Shown: piece by piece, positions 29,852 through 40,763 of the stretch
Layout of the letters: each line of letters starts with the position of its first letter
How positions within the stretch are numbered: the first letter of the stretch is position 1
From: Aculops lycopersici
Lineage: Eukaryota; Arthropoda; Arachnida; Trombidiformes; Eriophyidae
Direction of reading: 5' to 3'
Assembly (NCBI GenBank): GCA_015350385.1
Contig: WNKI01000003.1
Coordinates: 2,765,816 to 2,829,815 of the forward strand
Length of the DNA: 64,000 nucleotides
Notes under the pieces: model-generated
The model's database searches: none
Seen by the model: only the letters and a program-made list of their open reading frames with translations
What the model was told of the DNA's origin: nothing
Program-made: the position numbers and the translations under genes

Positions 29852-31237
29852 CCTAACCAAGTGAACAAAATTGCACGGCAATTACATACATGAAGCTCAC
29901 TTATTGCATTAGCCATCCCACGGCATCCTTGTCGCAATCAGCATCCACCGGAGCCATTGCAAACATGGGTATCAAAAACCAATTTCACTAGCTTGATGGC
30001 GGGACACTCGGTGCAAAGGTGCAATTGGCGACACAGTTAAGGTGGGCAAAAGATATGGAAAAGTCGACTCACAACTAAGAATACAGTCCTTGCGATCGCA
30101 ATGAGCTGTCTCGTGAGATCTATGATAAACGTTTATTTTTCGGTGGAGGAAGTCTCATCGTATCAGAAAAATGACCGTACTTTTACAAAGACATCAGATT
30201 AAAGTAATCATTCGAGAAAAGCTCTGTTTATCGAGTCGATTTTGGGCGTGAAATCAATAATTCTAGCTAAAACCGGAAGTAATAACTCGAACTTATTTGT
30301 CATGATAAACTTTATTTGACAAAATTCTCTCATTTTCCTGAAAATCCTTGACCTCCACACAAATGTTGAATTTCGTTTATTTTATCAATATCCCGATTAA
30401 TTTGAAGAGCATGGCCACCTGTTCCTACAGGTATTTACAAATAACTAATAAGATCTGATATCTTTGTTAGGTCTAAACGGATTCAACACCAATGGTCATC
30501 ACAGTGTTTTTACTCTTACTTCAAGGAAATGATCGAGAGGCTCCCGGCACGAAAATGAAACAGCTCGAAAGAGTGCGGAAGTTCAGTCAATAATCTAGGT
30601 AACCGAACTAGATAAATTTAATTAGATAAGATGAAGCCAAGCTCTATGCGGATTTGCACCGAAAATGGACAGAAATTAGCGCGGTTTTTATGCAGCATTA
30701 ACACACCAGCGAATGCGCTAATTAATGCAAACTGGCCATCTCGCTCAGCGCGTGGTGAGATCGTTGTGCGCTTGTTTTGCTATCCTGTTTTGTTGCCATC
30801 ATGATTATTTAGATTGCCACTGCTGCAAAAACCTACAGCTGTGTCGAGAAGAAAAAGAAGAAACTTCAAAGTCATCAGTGGTTCTAATCGGGATTGCATG
30901 TGTGTTTTCACCAATCCGACTGGCAAGTTTGTTTTCTTCTCAATTATAGTAGATCAAATTGTTGTTATTTTTACACATTTTTCTTGAGAATTAAAGTTAT
31001 ATTGGAATTAGACAAATGTCATGGTTGGACAGCAAACGGTTAGATGAAACATAATACAAACTACTCTTCACTTCAGTGATATGAGCATACTATACGATAA
31101 TAAGACAAATGTCACGAGGAAGAAAAGGATTTGTGATCAAAATTATTGTTGAACACGACGAAGTCTTAGAGCGACGGACGGGTCGACGACGAAGAGCTAA
31201 TTCATTTGTTCTATCTCGACCCAATTAGGTCGTCACC

Positions 31238-32405
31238 ATGTCCGACGAACCTAAATTGAACGTTATAGAATGGGATATGATGGTTCGTATTGCTTCTATC
31301 TATATTTATATGAAACTCTTTCATCCATTAACCAATTGATCCTCAATTCTCACTTAAATCATCTCTAAACATACAGGATAGAAACAAATTCCTCTCCCTG
31401 ACCGTAGTCAATTCATTATTCCTCAGAAGTGTCCTCTACCCCCTTGTATTAGTGAAAACTAGATTACAAGTTCAGAAGCAAAACTCAGTTTACACTGGGT
31501 CCTTAGACGCTTTCAGGAAGATCATTAAAACAGAAGGCTTTTGTGGTCTATACAAGGGTAAGTTCTCCGATTGCATAATAATTTTGATGATTCATTAAAT
31601 CGAGGCTCAAATTAACAAGTATACCTCATGCACAATTCTTCCAGGATTCTGGATCAACTCTATACAGGTATTTTCGGGAATCACCTACATAGCCACCTAT
31701 GAAAAGACTAGGGATTTAGTAACAAATTATACAAATATTAGTGATAGTAAAACGAAGGCGTTTTTATCCGGTGGCATAAGCTCGGCTGCAAGTCAAACTC
31801 TGATTATACCTTTCGATGTAGTGTCTCAGCATATTATGATGGCATTGCACTCTCAAAGACAGTCAGCAAAATTACAACCCACGTCCGAGTTTAAATCCTC
31901 TTTCTTTAAACCATTGAATTTGAATCATGATGAGATCAAACGATTTGGTCTGGCAACTGCAATCACTAAACAATTATACAGAGAGGGAGGGTTCAAGAGT
32001 TTCTATAGAGGGTACTTTGCCTCATTAATATGTTTTGTACCTAGCTCAGCTTGTTGGTGGTTGTTATACAATTATTTTAATGAGTTATTAGTAAGTCTGC
32101 CAAATGCTCCAACAATGCCCTATACTTTAATGAATGGACTCAGTGGGACATTAAGTGGAGCAACCGTGTCGATCATGACAAATCCTTTAGATTTATTACG
32201 TGCAAATATTCAAGTTCACCGACCAAGTTCCTATACAAGTGCAGTCAAGTATCTGTGGAAAGAAGATAAGTGGAGAATTTTCAACAAGGGCCTAACGGCT
32301 CGCCTAACTCAAAGCTGTATATCATCGACCATCATAGCCCTTGGCTACGAGACAATGAAACGATTCTCAGTCGACGAAAAGTACCGAGATCAGATCAGAT
32401 GGTAG
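31238..32405 (+). CDS. SLC25A44: SLC25A44-like mitochondrial carrier, three exons
   Basis: This 328-residue carrier is related to SLC25A44, the mitochondrial branched-chain amino-acid importer. Exons are 31238-31282, 31377-31557 and 31645-32405; introns start GTTCGT and GTAAGT and both end CAG. The joins give NVIEWDMMDRNKF (human IEWEHLDKKKF) and GLYKGFWINS. Solcar motifs are seen: PLVLVKTRLQVQK, PFDVVSQHIMM (as in SLC25A44, with SQH in place of the usual basic pattern) and PLDLLRANIQVH. The end DQIRW parallels human DSRHW. The total coding length of 987 nt is an exact multiple of three, supporting the model. It is one of only three intron-bearing genes here. Confidence 0.88.
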
Positions 32406-32873
32406 CAGGCAACTAACTGATGCATGTTGTAGACTAGGATTGGAAATCCAAGTGATTGCTTGTATCTTGTATCGAGAACTAACGACAACAACTGTGACTA
32501 TAACAAACTCAACAAAACATACATCAAGCCGATTAAAGAGAACTAACTATAATCGCACTATTACGTGTAGCTCAAGTTTCATGATCTTGATGAGGAGAAC
32601 AATAACAAGAGTAATTTCATGTGCAATTTGCGAGCCTCTCGAATTTGCCAACGATTTCAATTTTATTGTTAGACAATCGCCTGGTTTTACACTCCCATTT
32701 GATATTGCTACAAAAGATATAGATTAGATCTTGAACTCAAGTCCCTAAGTTCTTAAACATGATAAAGATATCTATTATAGATTGCATTCAAGTCTAGATT
32801 GCGTTCCAACACTTTCCTTTCTGATTGCAAATGTTTTCTGCCAAGTTAGACAAACTTTCTCAGCTTTAATAAC
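32406..32873. other. Convergent spacer between SLC25A44-like and TECR
   Basis: 468 bp of 3' DNA between two convergent genes. A 95-codon plus-strand frame here has no domain. Confidence 0.4.
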
Positions 32874-33791
32874 TTAGATTACAAATGGAATGATGGACTT
32901 CCTTCCCCTTGGGTAGTCGGGAAATTGTTTCTTGTAGTTTCTGTGCTTACCCAAAGCCCAGATGACCATTTGGCCTCCGCCAGCCAATGTGAAGGCTAGA
33001 GCCGGGAGGGCTTGTGTCATGATTGAGAATGAAACCCAGGCCGCGATTTCGTAGGTGTAATTTGGACATGAGACAAAGTTAAACAATGCAGTGAATGGGT
33101 TGGCCGTGGGTCTTGGAATCTTGCGCTCCCTTGTGCCTGGTGGGCGGAGGTTTCTCAGAGCTATGTGAATGCTAAAGTTGCCCAATTCCGAGAATAGGAA
33201 TGCCAATAGAGCGCCGTAAATTTGAACATCCTTGAAGGTAGCAGGGGTGTAGAGTGGGTGGTTGATGTAGTAGCCAACATAGAGGGCGAATCCCCAGTAG
33301 TAGGTGCAATTTTTGAATAAGTTCATGATTGGCATAGTGGCATGCGAGAATCTATGAACAAATATAGTTTCTAGAATTCGCTTTGCATAGTGGAAGGTCC
33401 AACAAGCGGCGGCTAGGTGAACCGCATAGTAGTACTTGGAATTTTGAGCTTGTGATCCATATAATATGGCTGGCCTGAAATAGGTTATTAAATAGCAGAA
33501 CAATGGGCCGGCATACTCGCATAGAAACACCGTTGACCAACCGATCTGAGGTCCCAAGTCCTTGAAGTATAATTCCAACTTCTTTCCCTTGGCCAAGTCG
33601 GAAATCTTGGCATCCTCCGAAAGAGACTTTCCTCTCGCTTCGCCTCGCAATGATATTCTCTCTGGATATAATGCTGATTTTTGCTTGCAAATCAATTTCT
33701 TGATAGTCTCAACAGTTGCATTGGCATCTACACCCGTTAGGGTCAGCATGCTCTTATTTCCTGGGGAACTAGCCAGGATTTCGACTTCCAT
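32874..33791 (-). CDS. TECR: Very-long-chain trans-2,3-enoyl-CoA reductase
   Basis: This 305-residue multi-pass ER enzyme catalyses the last step of the very-long-chain fatty-acid elongation cycle, reducing trans-2-enoyl-CoA with NADPH. An N-terminal ubiquitin-like domain (residues ~1-78, MEVEILASSPGNKSML to KKLELYFKDLG) precedes the steroid 5-alpha-reductase-type membrane domain. The C-terminal catalytic region includes PTANPFTALFNFVSCPNYTYE, with the Tyr proposed to be catalytic, and GKHRNYKKQFPDYPRGRKSIIPF. The ATG at 33791 is chosen because the frame's upstream extension begins at a TTG. Length matches human (308). Single exon. Confidence 0.95.
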   Translation of the reverse strand: MEVEILASSPGNKSMLTLTGVDANATVETIKKLICKQKSALYPERISLRGEARGKSLSEDAKISDLAKGKKLELYFKDLGPQIGWSTVFLCEYAGPLFCYLITYFRPAILYGSQAQNSKYYYAVHLAAACWTFHYAKRILETIFVHRFSHATMPIMNLFKNCTYYWGFALYVGYYINHPLYTPATFKDVQIYGALLAFLFSELGNFSIHIALRNLRPPGTRERKIPRPTANPFTALFNFVSCPNYTYEIAAWVSFSIMTQALPALAFTLAGGGQMVIWALGKHRNYKKQFPDYPRGRKSIIPFVI

Positions 33792-35615
33792 TTTAGTTTT
33801 TGATTTTGATGCGACTGATAATATTGCCCACGCTAACGCTGTCAATTTATGCAAATGAATATTCTAGTCTAATTGGCGAACAATACTAATGGTTGTGATG
33901 GTATATTTTATATAATTTCATGTCACAGACAACTCGATGCACTAATAGGATTGCTTGGCTTCTCTGTAAAATTTACAGGTAGCTGCTAAAATGGTGACCT
34001 TTTATCAAGTGTTGAGGGGACAAACAAAGAAGAATAGAATAAGAAAATGCTATTCTATCTTGCGCTAGTCTGTTGATTTCTCCAAACTTGAGGAAGTTGA
34101 ATGCCGCTGCTTACTTGTGTTTGTTGAATCCAATGACGTTTGTCTATGGTCTTTTTGCTATTCGCTTTCATGCAAGCACACGATAGGCGATAGGAGAGAA
34201 AGAAAAAGAGAGGGCGAGAAATGCAACGTATGTTTCCAATGGACTCCCATACATGTATCCGAAGCCGCTGAGCCGAAGGCAAAAGCAGCAACGGCGGCGC
34301 GCACATAAACTCGCCGCCGCCGCCTTGAGCTAGCCAGCGACCACTTGCTACAACTGGCGAGCCGCTAACCTAGCCTGCCACTCCGGCGAGCTTGCCAAAA
34401 ATTCGACTCGAGTCTTCATGCCTCGCGGCTTCTCTCTTTTCCCGATTACTCTGCCTCATGCGAGAGAGTTTCCCGGCCGCGACGTAATAGAAATAGTGAT
34501 CGTGGTCGACGTCTTCGTCTTCGTCTTCGTCTTCGTCGCCTTCACCGCTAGCAAATGGAAGGCCGACTGACACTACGGTGGACGCGTGGGCAAAGTTTTG
34601 GAGAGTTGGAGAGCCCCAAACGTTGCGAGCGTTGGAGTCGAGTTGCGATTAGAATTTTTAGCAATGAAGAAGAAGATACTAACAACTTCTAAATCTACCA
34701 AGAGAGGTACGAATGAGGGGAAGGAGAAGGAGAAAAAGAAGAAGTGAGGGAGGGGATGCGCGTTGAGCTACGCTTGCTAAACGAATGGCCTGCGCGAGAA
34801 GCTAGAACTGTCGATGGGGGGCAGGTTGCAGGTAATGTTTATACGTGGATCTTCAACAGGTTCGCTCAATTACACGCCCGACTTGTAGAAAATCTCGCAA
34901 GCCCAAGCTGTTAGTGAGATTCTCACTCGAGCGCTCAATCCCGAGGAGTTGCGCAAACTAGTTTTCTCGAGCTTTGCTTCACTATGAGCGGGCTCAAGGT
35001 GGCGCAAAGTAAAGAGCGCAACCACCTTGCGCCATGAAAACCCTCTAAACTCAACTCGAGTTATCTGACACCAAATTGTTGAGGCTGTATGCGGCGTCTG
35101 CGTTCGTTATTTCAACTTGGTAGATCACATATCATTCTTGGCTATTTTAAAGCTAAGGAGCTCACGAGCTTTCATATTCCAACTGCGTGAGAGCTGTCTC
35201 TTTATCGATACGAGTTCACTCTGGGCTAGAAATTTATCTGCCGGTACGATTGCGACACTCGTCGTCACCAGTTCGACTGGTGGACGACAGGTGGTTGTTG
35301 CTTTAGAGGTGCGCGCGGGCAACGTGTTGAGTTTTCGACCAAACAAGTGGTTGAATCTTAGCAGTATATGAGTGAATGAAAATTTAGATTGATTGTTCAT
35401 TTCGCTTATTTGCTGTTGCTCCGTCGCACGGTGTTATAAGTATACTTGTTGATTGAATTTGCGGTAGTAGAGGGATTAGTTTGGCTGATGATCGGCAAAA
35501 AACAGTAACTATATGTATATTTAAATGGTAAGAGCATAGATAATCACAGAGAGTTGGCGCACATATCATCAAGTACACATCCACCTGTCAAAGGTTTGAG
35601 TTTTAAGTCTAATGA
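33792..35615. other. Intergenic region, 1.8 kb
   Basis: No recognisable gene. It contains a (GTCTTC)n run at ~34508-34540, CCACTTG at 34341-34347 and CAAGTGG at 35344-35350. It holds the TECR promoter and the pyruvate carboxylase 3' region. Confidence 0.4.
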
Positions 35616-38600
35616 TCATGATGCCTCAGTAACAATTAACAACAGGTCGTCGCCGTCTACCTTCATGTCCTTCTTTGCTATCACCTTCTCGACGATTCCA
35701 TCACATGGAGCCTGAACAACCATCTCCATTTTCATGGCACTAATCACAACCACCGGCTTTCCCTTGGTCACCCTGTCGCCCTCCTTGACATTCACCTCAA
35801 TCACAGTTCCCGGCATCGGCGAGCCCACCGAGCCGCAATGACTTCTGTCGGCCTTAATGTTTGCAGTGACATCCTGCTCAACACTCATGTCCTTGACTAG
35901 AATGGTTCTCAACTGTCCATTTAGTTCAAAGAAAACCTCACGCTCGCCCCGATGGGTGAGAGTCTCAGAAACTGCCAGAGCCTTAATATGCAAGGTCTTT
36001 CCCCGTTCGAGGGTCACCTCAAACTCCTCGCCAACTTTTGGACCAGCCAAGAAGATTCGCGTGTCGAGCTTGGTGACGGGACCAAATTCAGCCTTGAACT
36101 TGAGATAGTCTTCCATTACCTTTGGGTACATGGTTGCACTTAGCACATCGGTCTCGCTAATCACTGGCCCATGTTTGGCCACCAATTGCTCTTTCAACTT
36201 CTCAAAATCCAATGGCGGCAAGTGCTCGCCTGGTCGCCCCTCTACAGGCTTCAGTCCCTTGAGGATTTTGGTTCTCAGTGGCTCGGGAAAGCCACCTGTT
36301 GGAATGCCAATGTTTCCTTGCATAAACTCAACCACTGAAGTTGGAAAACTCAAGTCGTCCGCTCGCTCCTCAACATCCTTGGCCGAGAGGTCGTTTTGAA
36401 CCATAAACGCAGCTAGGTCACCCACAACCTTGGACGAGGGCGTCACTTTAATCAGATCGCCCAATAACTTGTTTGCCTCGGCGTAGGTTCGCTTGATCTC
36501 CTCAAAATGCTGGCCCAATCCCAAACTGTAGGCTTGAAATTGTAGATTTGTATATTGGCCACCTGGGATTTCGTTTTCGTATACATCAGCGTTTCCACTC
36601 TTCATTGTTAGCGTGCACTCAAATGGAGCATAGAGAGTTCTAGTTTGCTCCCAATAAGCCGAGTACTTGCTTACATCGGACAACTTGAAGCCAGTGTCGC
36701 GATCGCCACCTTTCAATGCAGCCACCAAGGCACCCATACTTGGCTGTGAGGTCATGCCACTCATCGAGTCCACGGCGACATCGATAATATCCGCACCGGC
36801 ATCGGAGCAGGCTAACAGTGATGCCACTCCATTACCGGAAGTATCGTGAGTGTGCACATGGATAGGAATATCAGGGTGACGATCTCTCAGAGCTCCAATA
36901 AGCATACTAGCCGATCGGGGTTTTAGTAAGCCGGCCATGTCCTTGATGCACAAAATGTGAGCCCCAGCCTTCACCACCTCGTCGGATAACTTTAGGTAAT
37001 AGTCAAGGTTGTACTTGGTTTTGCTTGGATCGGACACGTCGCCAGTGTAAGCAATAGCAGCTTCAACTATACCGCCAGCCTCGCGGGCTGCCTCCATGCC
37101 AACCACCAAGTTGGGCAGGTAATTCAAGGAGTCAAAGACCCTGAATACATCCATTCCCTTCTCCTTGGCCACCTTACAGAACTCGTAGACCACATTGTCG
37201 GGATAGGAGGTGTAACCAACTCCATTTGCCCCCCTTAGCAGCATTTGGAATAGTACATTTGGCATCAATTCGCGCATCTTCACCAAACGGTCCCATGGAT
37301 CCTCGTGTAGGAATCGCATGGCCACATCGAAGGTGGCACCACCCCAATTCTCCATACTAAACAAATTGTTGAATTTGTGCGCAACAAATGGCGAGATCTT
37401 TAGCAAGTCAATGGTTCGAACTCGAGTGGCCAACAAAGATTGGTGAGCATCTCTAAATGTCGTGTCCATCAATAGCAGGGGTTTGTGATCTCTAACTGCC
37501 TTGGCCAGTGCCTCTGGTCCCTTCTCCAGGTAAACCTGACGCCATCCGCTTGGCGGTGCCACTGGTTGGTGATTTTCATCGTTTAAATCGATGCCAATAT
37601 CCGGAATCACAGGTGTAATCTCGGCAGGCTTTAGACTAGTTATAAGCGGAGTCTTGGGTCCATTGACCATCAACTCGGCAATATAGTAGAGGAGTTTTTG
37701 GGCACGATTTTGTCCTTGTCTAAACGAGAAGAGTTGTGGATTTTCATCAATGAATCCTGTATCATAGTTGACATTCAAAAACTTTTCATGCTCCAACAGG
37801 TTGACTAGAAAGGGAATGTTAGTCTTGACACCACGAACTCGAAACTCTTTCAGTGCTCTATCCATCTTTCGTGCCGCCTGTCTCAGGGTACCACTTGTTG
37901 CGATTACCTTGACCAGCAGGGAATCGTAGTAGGGCGAAATTTGGGCACCCGTAAAAGCTGCCGCTCCATCAAGACGAATACCGAAACCCTCGCCACTTCT
38001 AAACACTTCGATTCTTCCCGTGTCGGGTGCAAAATCTCGCGACGGGTCCTCGGTGGTGACTCGGCATTGAAGCGAGCAACCGTGAGCATGAATCTTGTCC
38101 TGCTCCAAACCCAGCTCGCTTAGCGTCGAGCCTTCGGCAACCTTGATTTGGGTTTGCACTAAATCAACACCTGTAACCTCCTCGGTGACGGTGTGCTCCA
38201 CTTGTAGGCGAGCATTTACTTCAATGAAATAATGACGACCCTGTGGATCGACTAGGAACTCGGCTGTACCCGCACCCTGGTAGTTAACGAAGCGAGCAAT
38301 CTTAAGCGCGTCCTCTGCAATATTTGCTCGCACCTGTGGATCCAAATTGGGCGCAGGTGCAATCTCAACCACCTTCTGGTGACGCCTTTGAATGGAACAA
38401 TCTCGATCAAATAGATGAACAATATTTCCGTGCTCGTCGCCCATTAGCTGAACCTCAATATGCCTTGGCCTTTCGATGAATCGCTCGATAAACATGGCGC
38501 CATTTCCAAAGGCAGCCTGAGCCTCACTCTGAGCTCGGCGAAAGTTCTCCTCCAAATCCTCAAATCTCTTCACAACTCTCATTCCCTTGCCTCCGCCTCC

Positions 38601-39248
38601 AAAGGCTGCCTTAAATATCACAGGCATTCCGTGTTGCTGGCAAAACTCTTGCGCTTCGGTAACATCATTAATGGGCGTGTCCAACCCGGGAACCACCTGT
38701 ACGCCGGCGGCAATCGCTGACTTTCTCGCCGCCACCTTGTCGCCCATTTGAGCCATAACACTTGGCTTTGGTCCAATGAATTTGATTCCATTATCCTCGC
38801 AAGCTTGAGCAAAATCGGCTCGCTCGGAGAGAAAACCGTAGCCTGGATGAATGGCATCGACTTGATTCTCTCGAGCAATCTTCAATATATCCCCGATGGA
38901 CAGGTAAGCTTGAACAGGTGGCAAACCGTGGCCAACTAGATAAGCCTCGTCGGCTTTCTGTCTAAACATTTGCATCTTATCCTGTTCCGAGTAGATGGCG
39001 ACGGAGCGTTTGCCTAGCTCGTTGCAGGCACGAAACACGCGCACTGCAATCTCGCCACGATTCGCCACCAAAACCTTGCGAATTGATCTCTTGGCCCCTG
39101 TCATATTGCCTAATAATTGTGATGAAGTCTTGAGGTTTCTAATTGATATTGTTTGGGTTGATGCTGTTGCAGCAGCATTTGTAGTTCTAGCCGCCTGTGA
39201 AGTCGACGCCGGCAAGCGAGACGACGACGATCTCAGGATTGCGTACAT
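35616..39248 (-). CDS. PC: Pyruvate carboxylase, mitochondrial
   Basis: This 1210-residue biotin enzyme converts pyruvate, bicarbonate and ATP to oxaloacetate for anaplerosis and gluconeogenesis. It has a Ser/Ala/Arg-rich mitochondrial presequence (~55 aa). The biotin carboxylase domain (~57-510) includes VLVANRGEIAVRVFRACNEL, the Gly-rich ATP-grasp loop AAFGGGGKGMRVV and YFIEVNARLQVEHTVTEE. The carboxyltransferase TIM barrel includes LLLMDTTFRDAHQSLLATR, with metal ligands in HVHTHDTSG. The C-terminal biotinyl domain has ISAMKMEM, with the biotinylated Lys at ~1173. ATG at 39248. The whole 3.6-kb gene is one uninterrupted exon, unusual for animal PC. Confidence 0.98.
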   Translation of the reverse strand: MYAILRSSSSRLPASTSQAARTTNAAATASTQTISIRNLKTSSQLLGNMTGAKRSIRKVLVANRGEIAVRVFRACNELGKRSVAIYSEQDKMQMFRQKADEAYLVGHGLPPVQAYLSIGDILKIARENQVDAIHPGYGFLSERADFAQACEDNGIKFIGPKPSVMAQMGDKVAARKSAIAAGVQVVPGLDTPINDVTEAQEFCQQHGMPVIFKAAFGGGGKGMRVVKRFEDLEENFRRAQSEAQAAFGNGAMFIERFIERPRHIEVQLMGDEHGNIVHLFDRDCSIQRRHQKVVEIAPAPNLDPQVRANIAEDALKIARFVNYQGAGTAEFLVDPQGRHYFIEVNARLQVEHTVTEEVTGVDLVQTQIKVAEGSTLSELGLEQDKIHAHGCSLQCRVTTEDPSRDFAPDTGRIEVFRSGEGFGIRLDGAAAFTGAQISPYYDSLLVKVIATSGTLRQAARKMDRALKEFRVRGVKTNIPFLVNLLEHEKFLNVNYDTGFIDENPQLFSFRQGQNRAQKLLYYIAELMVNGPKTPLITSLKPAEITPVIPDIGIDLNDENHQPVAPPSGWRQVYLEKGPEALAKAVRDHKPLLLMDTTFRDAHQSLLATRVRTIDLLKISPFVAHKFNNLFSMENWGGATFDVAMRFLHEDPWDRLVKMRELMPNVLFQMLLRGANGVGYTSYPDNVVYEFCKVAKEKGMDVFRVFDSLNYLPNLVVGMEAAREAGGIVEAAIAYTGDVSDPSKTKYNLDYYLKLSDEVVKAGAHILCIKDMAGLLKPRSASMLIGALRDRHPDIPIHVHTHDTSGNGVASLLACSDAGADIIDVAVDSMSGMTSQPSMGALVAALKGGDRDTGFKLSDVSKYSAYWEQTRTLYAPFECTLTMKSGNADVYENEIPGGQYTNLQFQAYSLGLGQHFEEIKRTYAEANKLLGDLIKVTPSSKVVGDLAAFMVQNDLSAKDVEERADDLSFPTSVVEFMQGNIGIPTGGFPEPLRTKILKGLKPVEGRPGEHLPPLDFEKLKEQLVAKHGPVISETDVLSATMYPKVMEDYLKFKAEFGPVTKLDTRIFLAGPKVGEEFEVTLERGKTLHIKALAVSETLTHRGEREVFFELNGQLRTILVKDMSVEQDVTANIKADRSHCGSVGSPMPGTVIEVNVKEGDRVTKGKPVVVISAMKMEMVVQAPCDGIVEKVIAKKDMKVDGDDLLLIVTEAS

Positions 39249-40288
39249 GGTGCTGCGCCTTTTCTGACGCGCAATTTCTTATGTCCCTCCCTCCCTCTAA
39301 GACAAGAGTCTTATATGATATTATAATAAATTGTTCTAGTGAATCCGGTAATAATAGCCGACGTAGCAGCGTTTAGTGGTTGCCTCTGGATGACAGAATC
39401 ACAAGGGGATTGGATAGCATATGTTGTTGTTGTAGTCTTGATATCCTGGCGAATAGGTTGTGCTATGGCCACAATACAAGCCAAGCTTTTAGTTACCAAT
39501 TATTGACGTCGTCTCAATTATACAAGATCCTCCGCCATTAAATCGTTGTGATACAATGAACTGTAAGTAATATAATGGTGGTAAGGAATACAACTATCCC
39601 TTGGACGACGGAGACGACGTCAATTACGAAAAGTTGGTTACACTTATCGCGCGTTTAGATCTTGACGACGGCTGTTGGTTGTGATCGTGGTTTTGGTGGC
39701 CAGTAGGGCTATCGATTTGTGTCCGCTTCAATCGTAGAGGTTAACTGGACTAACAAGTGGTTGACAATAAGGCTAATGGCAGCAGTAACAACAGCAATAA
39801 AAATAGCAACAGCAACAATAAAAATAGCAACAACAATAACATTCGCGATTCTAATCTAACGCAACTCTAATTTGAGTGCACGCTAATCGCTCTTGCCTTT
39901 GAGGTAACGCTGACGAATGCCGGCGTTATTGGGCCTTTGGCGGCTCGAAAAGGCGACCAATTTCTTCCCTATAAAGCATTGTTAAAATCTCCCACTTTAC
40001 CCAACGAGAAGCTGACTATGATTTTTGATAAAATAAATAATCCTCGTTCAGAAAAACTAACACTTTGCATCGGGCTCCAGGAAACCGATTCTTATGTCGA
40101 GCTGAACATGAGGAACTTTTTTTAGAACCAATTTTAAATGGCATATGTAACTCGAAGAAAATACATTTATAGATAGCAGACATTCATTAAGGCTTGCAAC
40201 CTGATGCACAAAATCTTTTCTCTGGCTCGTTTGCAGTGTTTATTTTTCGGTTAGCTCTCGTCGCTCATCCTTCTTTTCTATCTTACGC
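39249..40288. other. Upstream region of pyruvate carboxylase
   Basis: 1 kb without a gene. It contains an inverted pair of CRE-like sites (39502-39515 and 39611-39624), CAAGTGG at 39754-39760, and a GCAACA/AATAAA-type A-rich repeat at ~39784-39838. Confidence 0.45.
39502..39624. promoter_or_regulatory. Inverted pair of TGACGTCG (CRE-like) motifs
   Basis: ATTGACGTCGTCTC at 39502-39515 is repeated in exact reverse complement (GAGACGACGTCAAT) at 39611-39624, 95 bp apart and ~250 bp upstream of the pyruvate carboxylase start. TGACGTCG is one base from the CREB/ATF octamer TGACGTCA. Function is inferred. Confidence 0.35.
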
Positions 40289-40763
40289 CTACTTGTGCTT
40301 GATCATTTGGGTCTTGGTGATTTGGACAGCCTGAGGTGGCATCTTAAGCAAGGTGATAAGCTCGTTGTCGTCTTTGCCCTGAAGCAGAAGCTCGCCCTTG
40401 AAGTTGACGTAGCCGTTTTTGCGCGCCTTGATGAGAACGTTAAGCATTCGGTTGGAGACTACCGAGTGGATCTGTGAGTGGAGATATTTTGTGAGTATTT
40501 GTTAGATAAAATGAATGTTCTGAAGGTTATACGATTGGAATTTTAAATGATCGTATTATTGGTATAAATATACATTCCAATGATACAATCTAACTACTCA
40601 CCTTGAACAACTCGATGAATCTAATCTGCGCTATACCTCCAGATTTTAGTGGAGTGCCGTTGTCTTGGATGGCGTCGCAGAGATTGTAAATTTCCGAGTC
40701 GATGTAGTCGCTCATTTCCGGTCCCGTCGATTGACGGGTTAGTTTTGCGGTGGCATTGGACAT
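40289..40763 (-). CDS. ABRACL: Costars-domain protein (ABRACL-like), two exons
   Basis: This 114-residue actin-linked protein of the Costars family (human ABRACL, ABRA C-terminus) is thought to modulate actin dynamics and cell motility. On the minus strand exon 1 is 40763-40602 and exon 2 is 40471-40289. The 130-nt intron begins GTGAGT and ends ACAG, and the join is in phase 0. The joined domain reads IRFIELFK then IHSVVSNRMLNVLIKARKNG and GYVNFKGELLLQGKDDNELI. Human ABRACL has VKFGVLFRDD...FEALVGTLKAAKRR...YPGELLLQGVHDD. The N-terminus is ~15 residues longer than the 81-residue human protein and the C-terminus extends by ~16. An internal ATG (MSDYIDSEIY) is an alternative start. Confidence 0.85.

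Larger units (their letters stand above)
29006..31237. other. Divergent region between the CUPID gene and SLC25A44-like gene
   Basis: 2.2 kb without a recognisable gene. The left part holds a TGACGTCG site (29199-29206), a duplicated CT-rich tract (29301-29378) and a cluster of CAAGTGG motifs (29525-29851). The right part is AT-rich and featureless to my eye. Confidence 0.5.
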
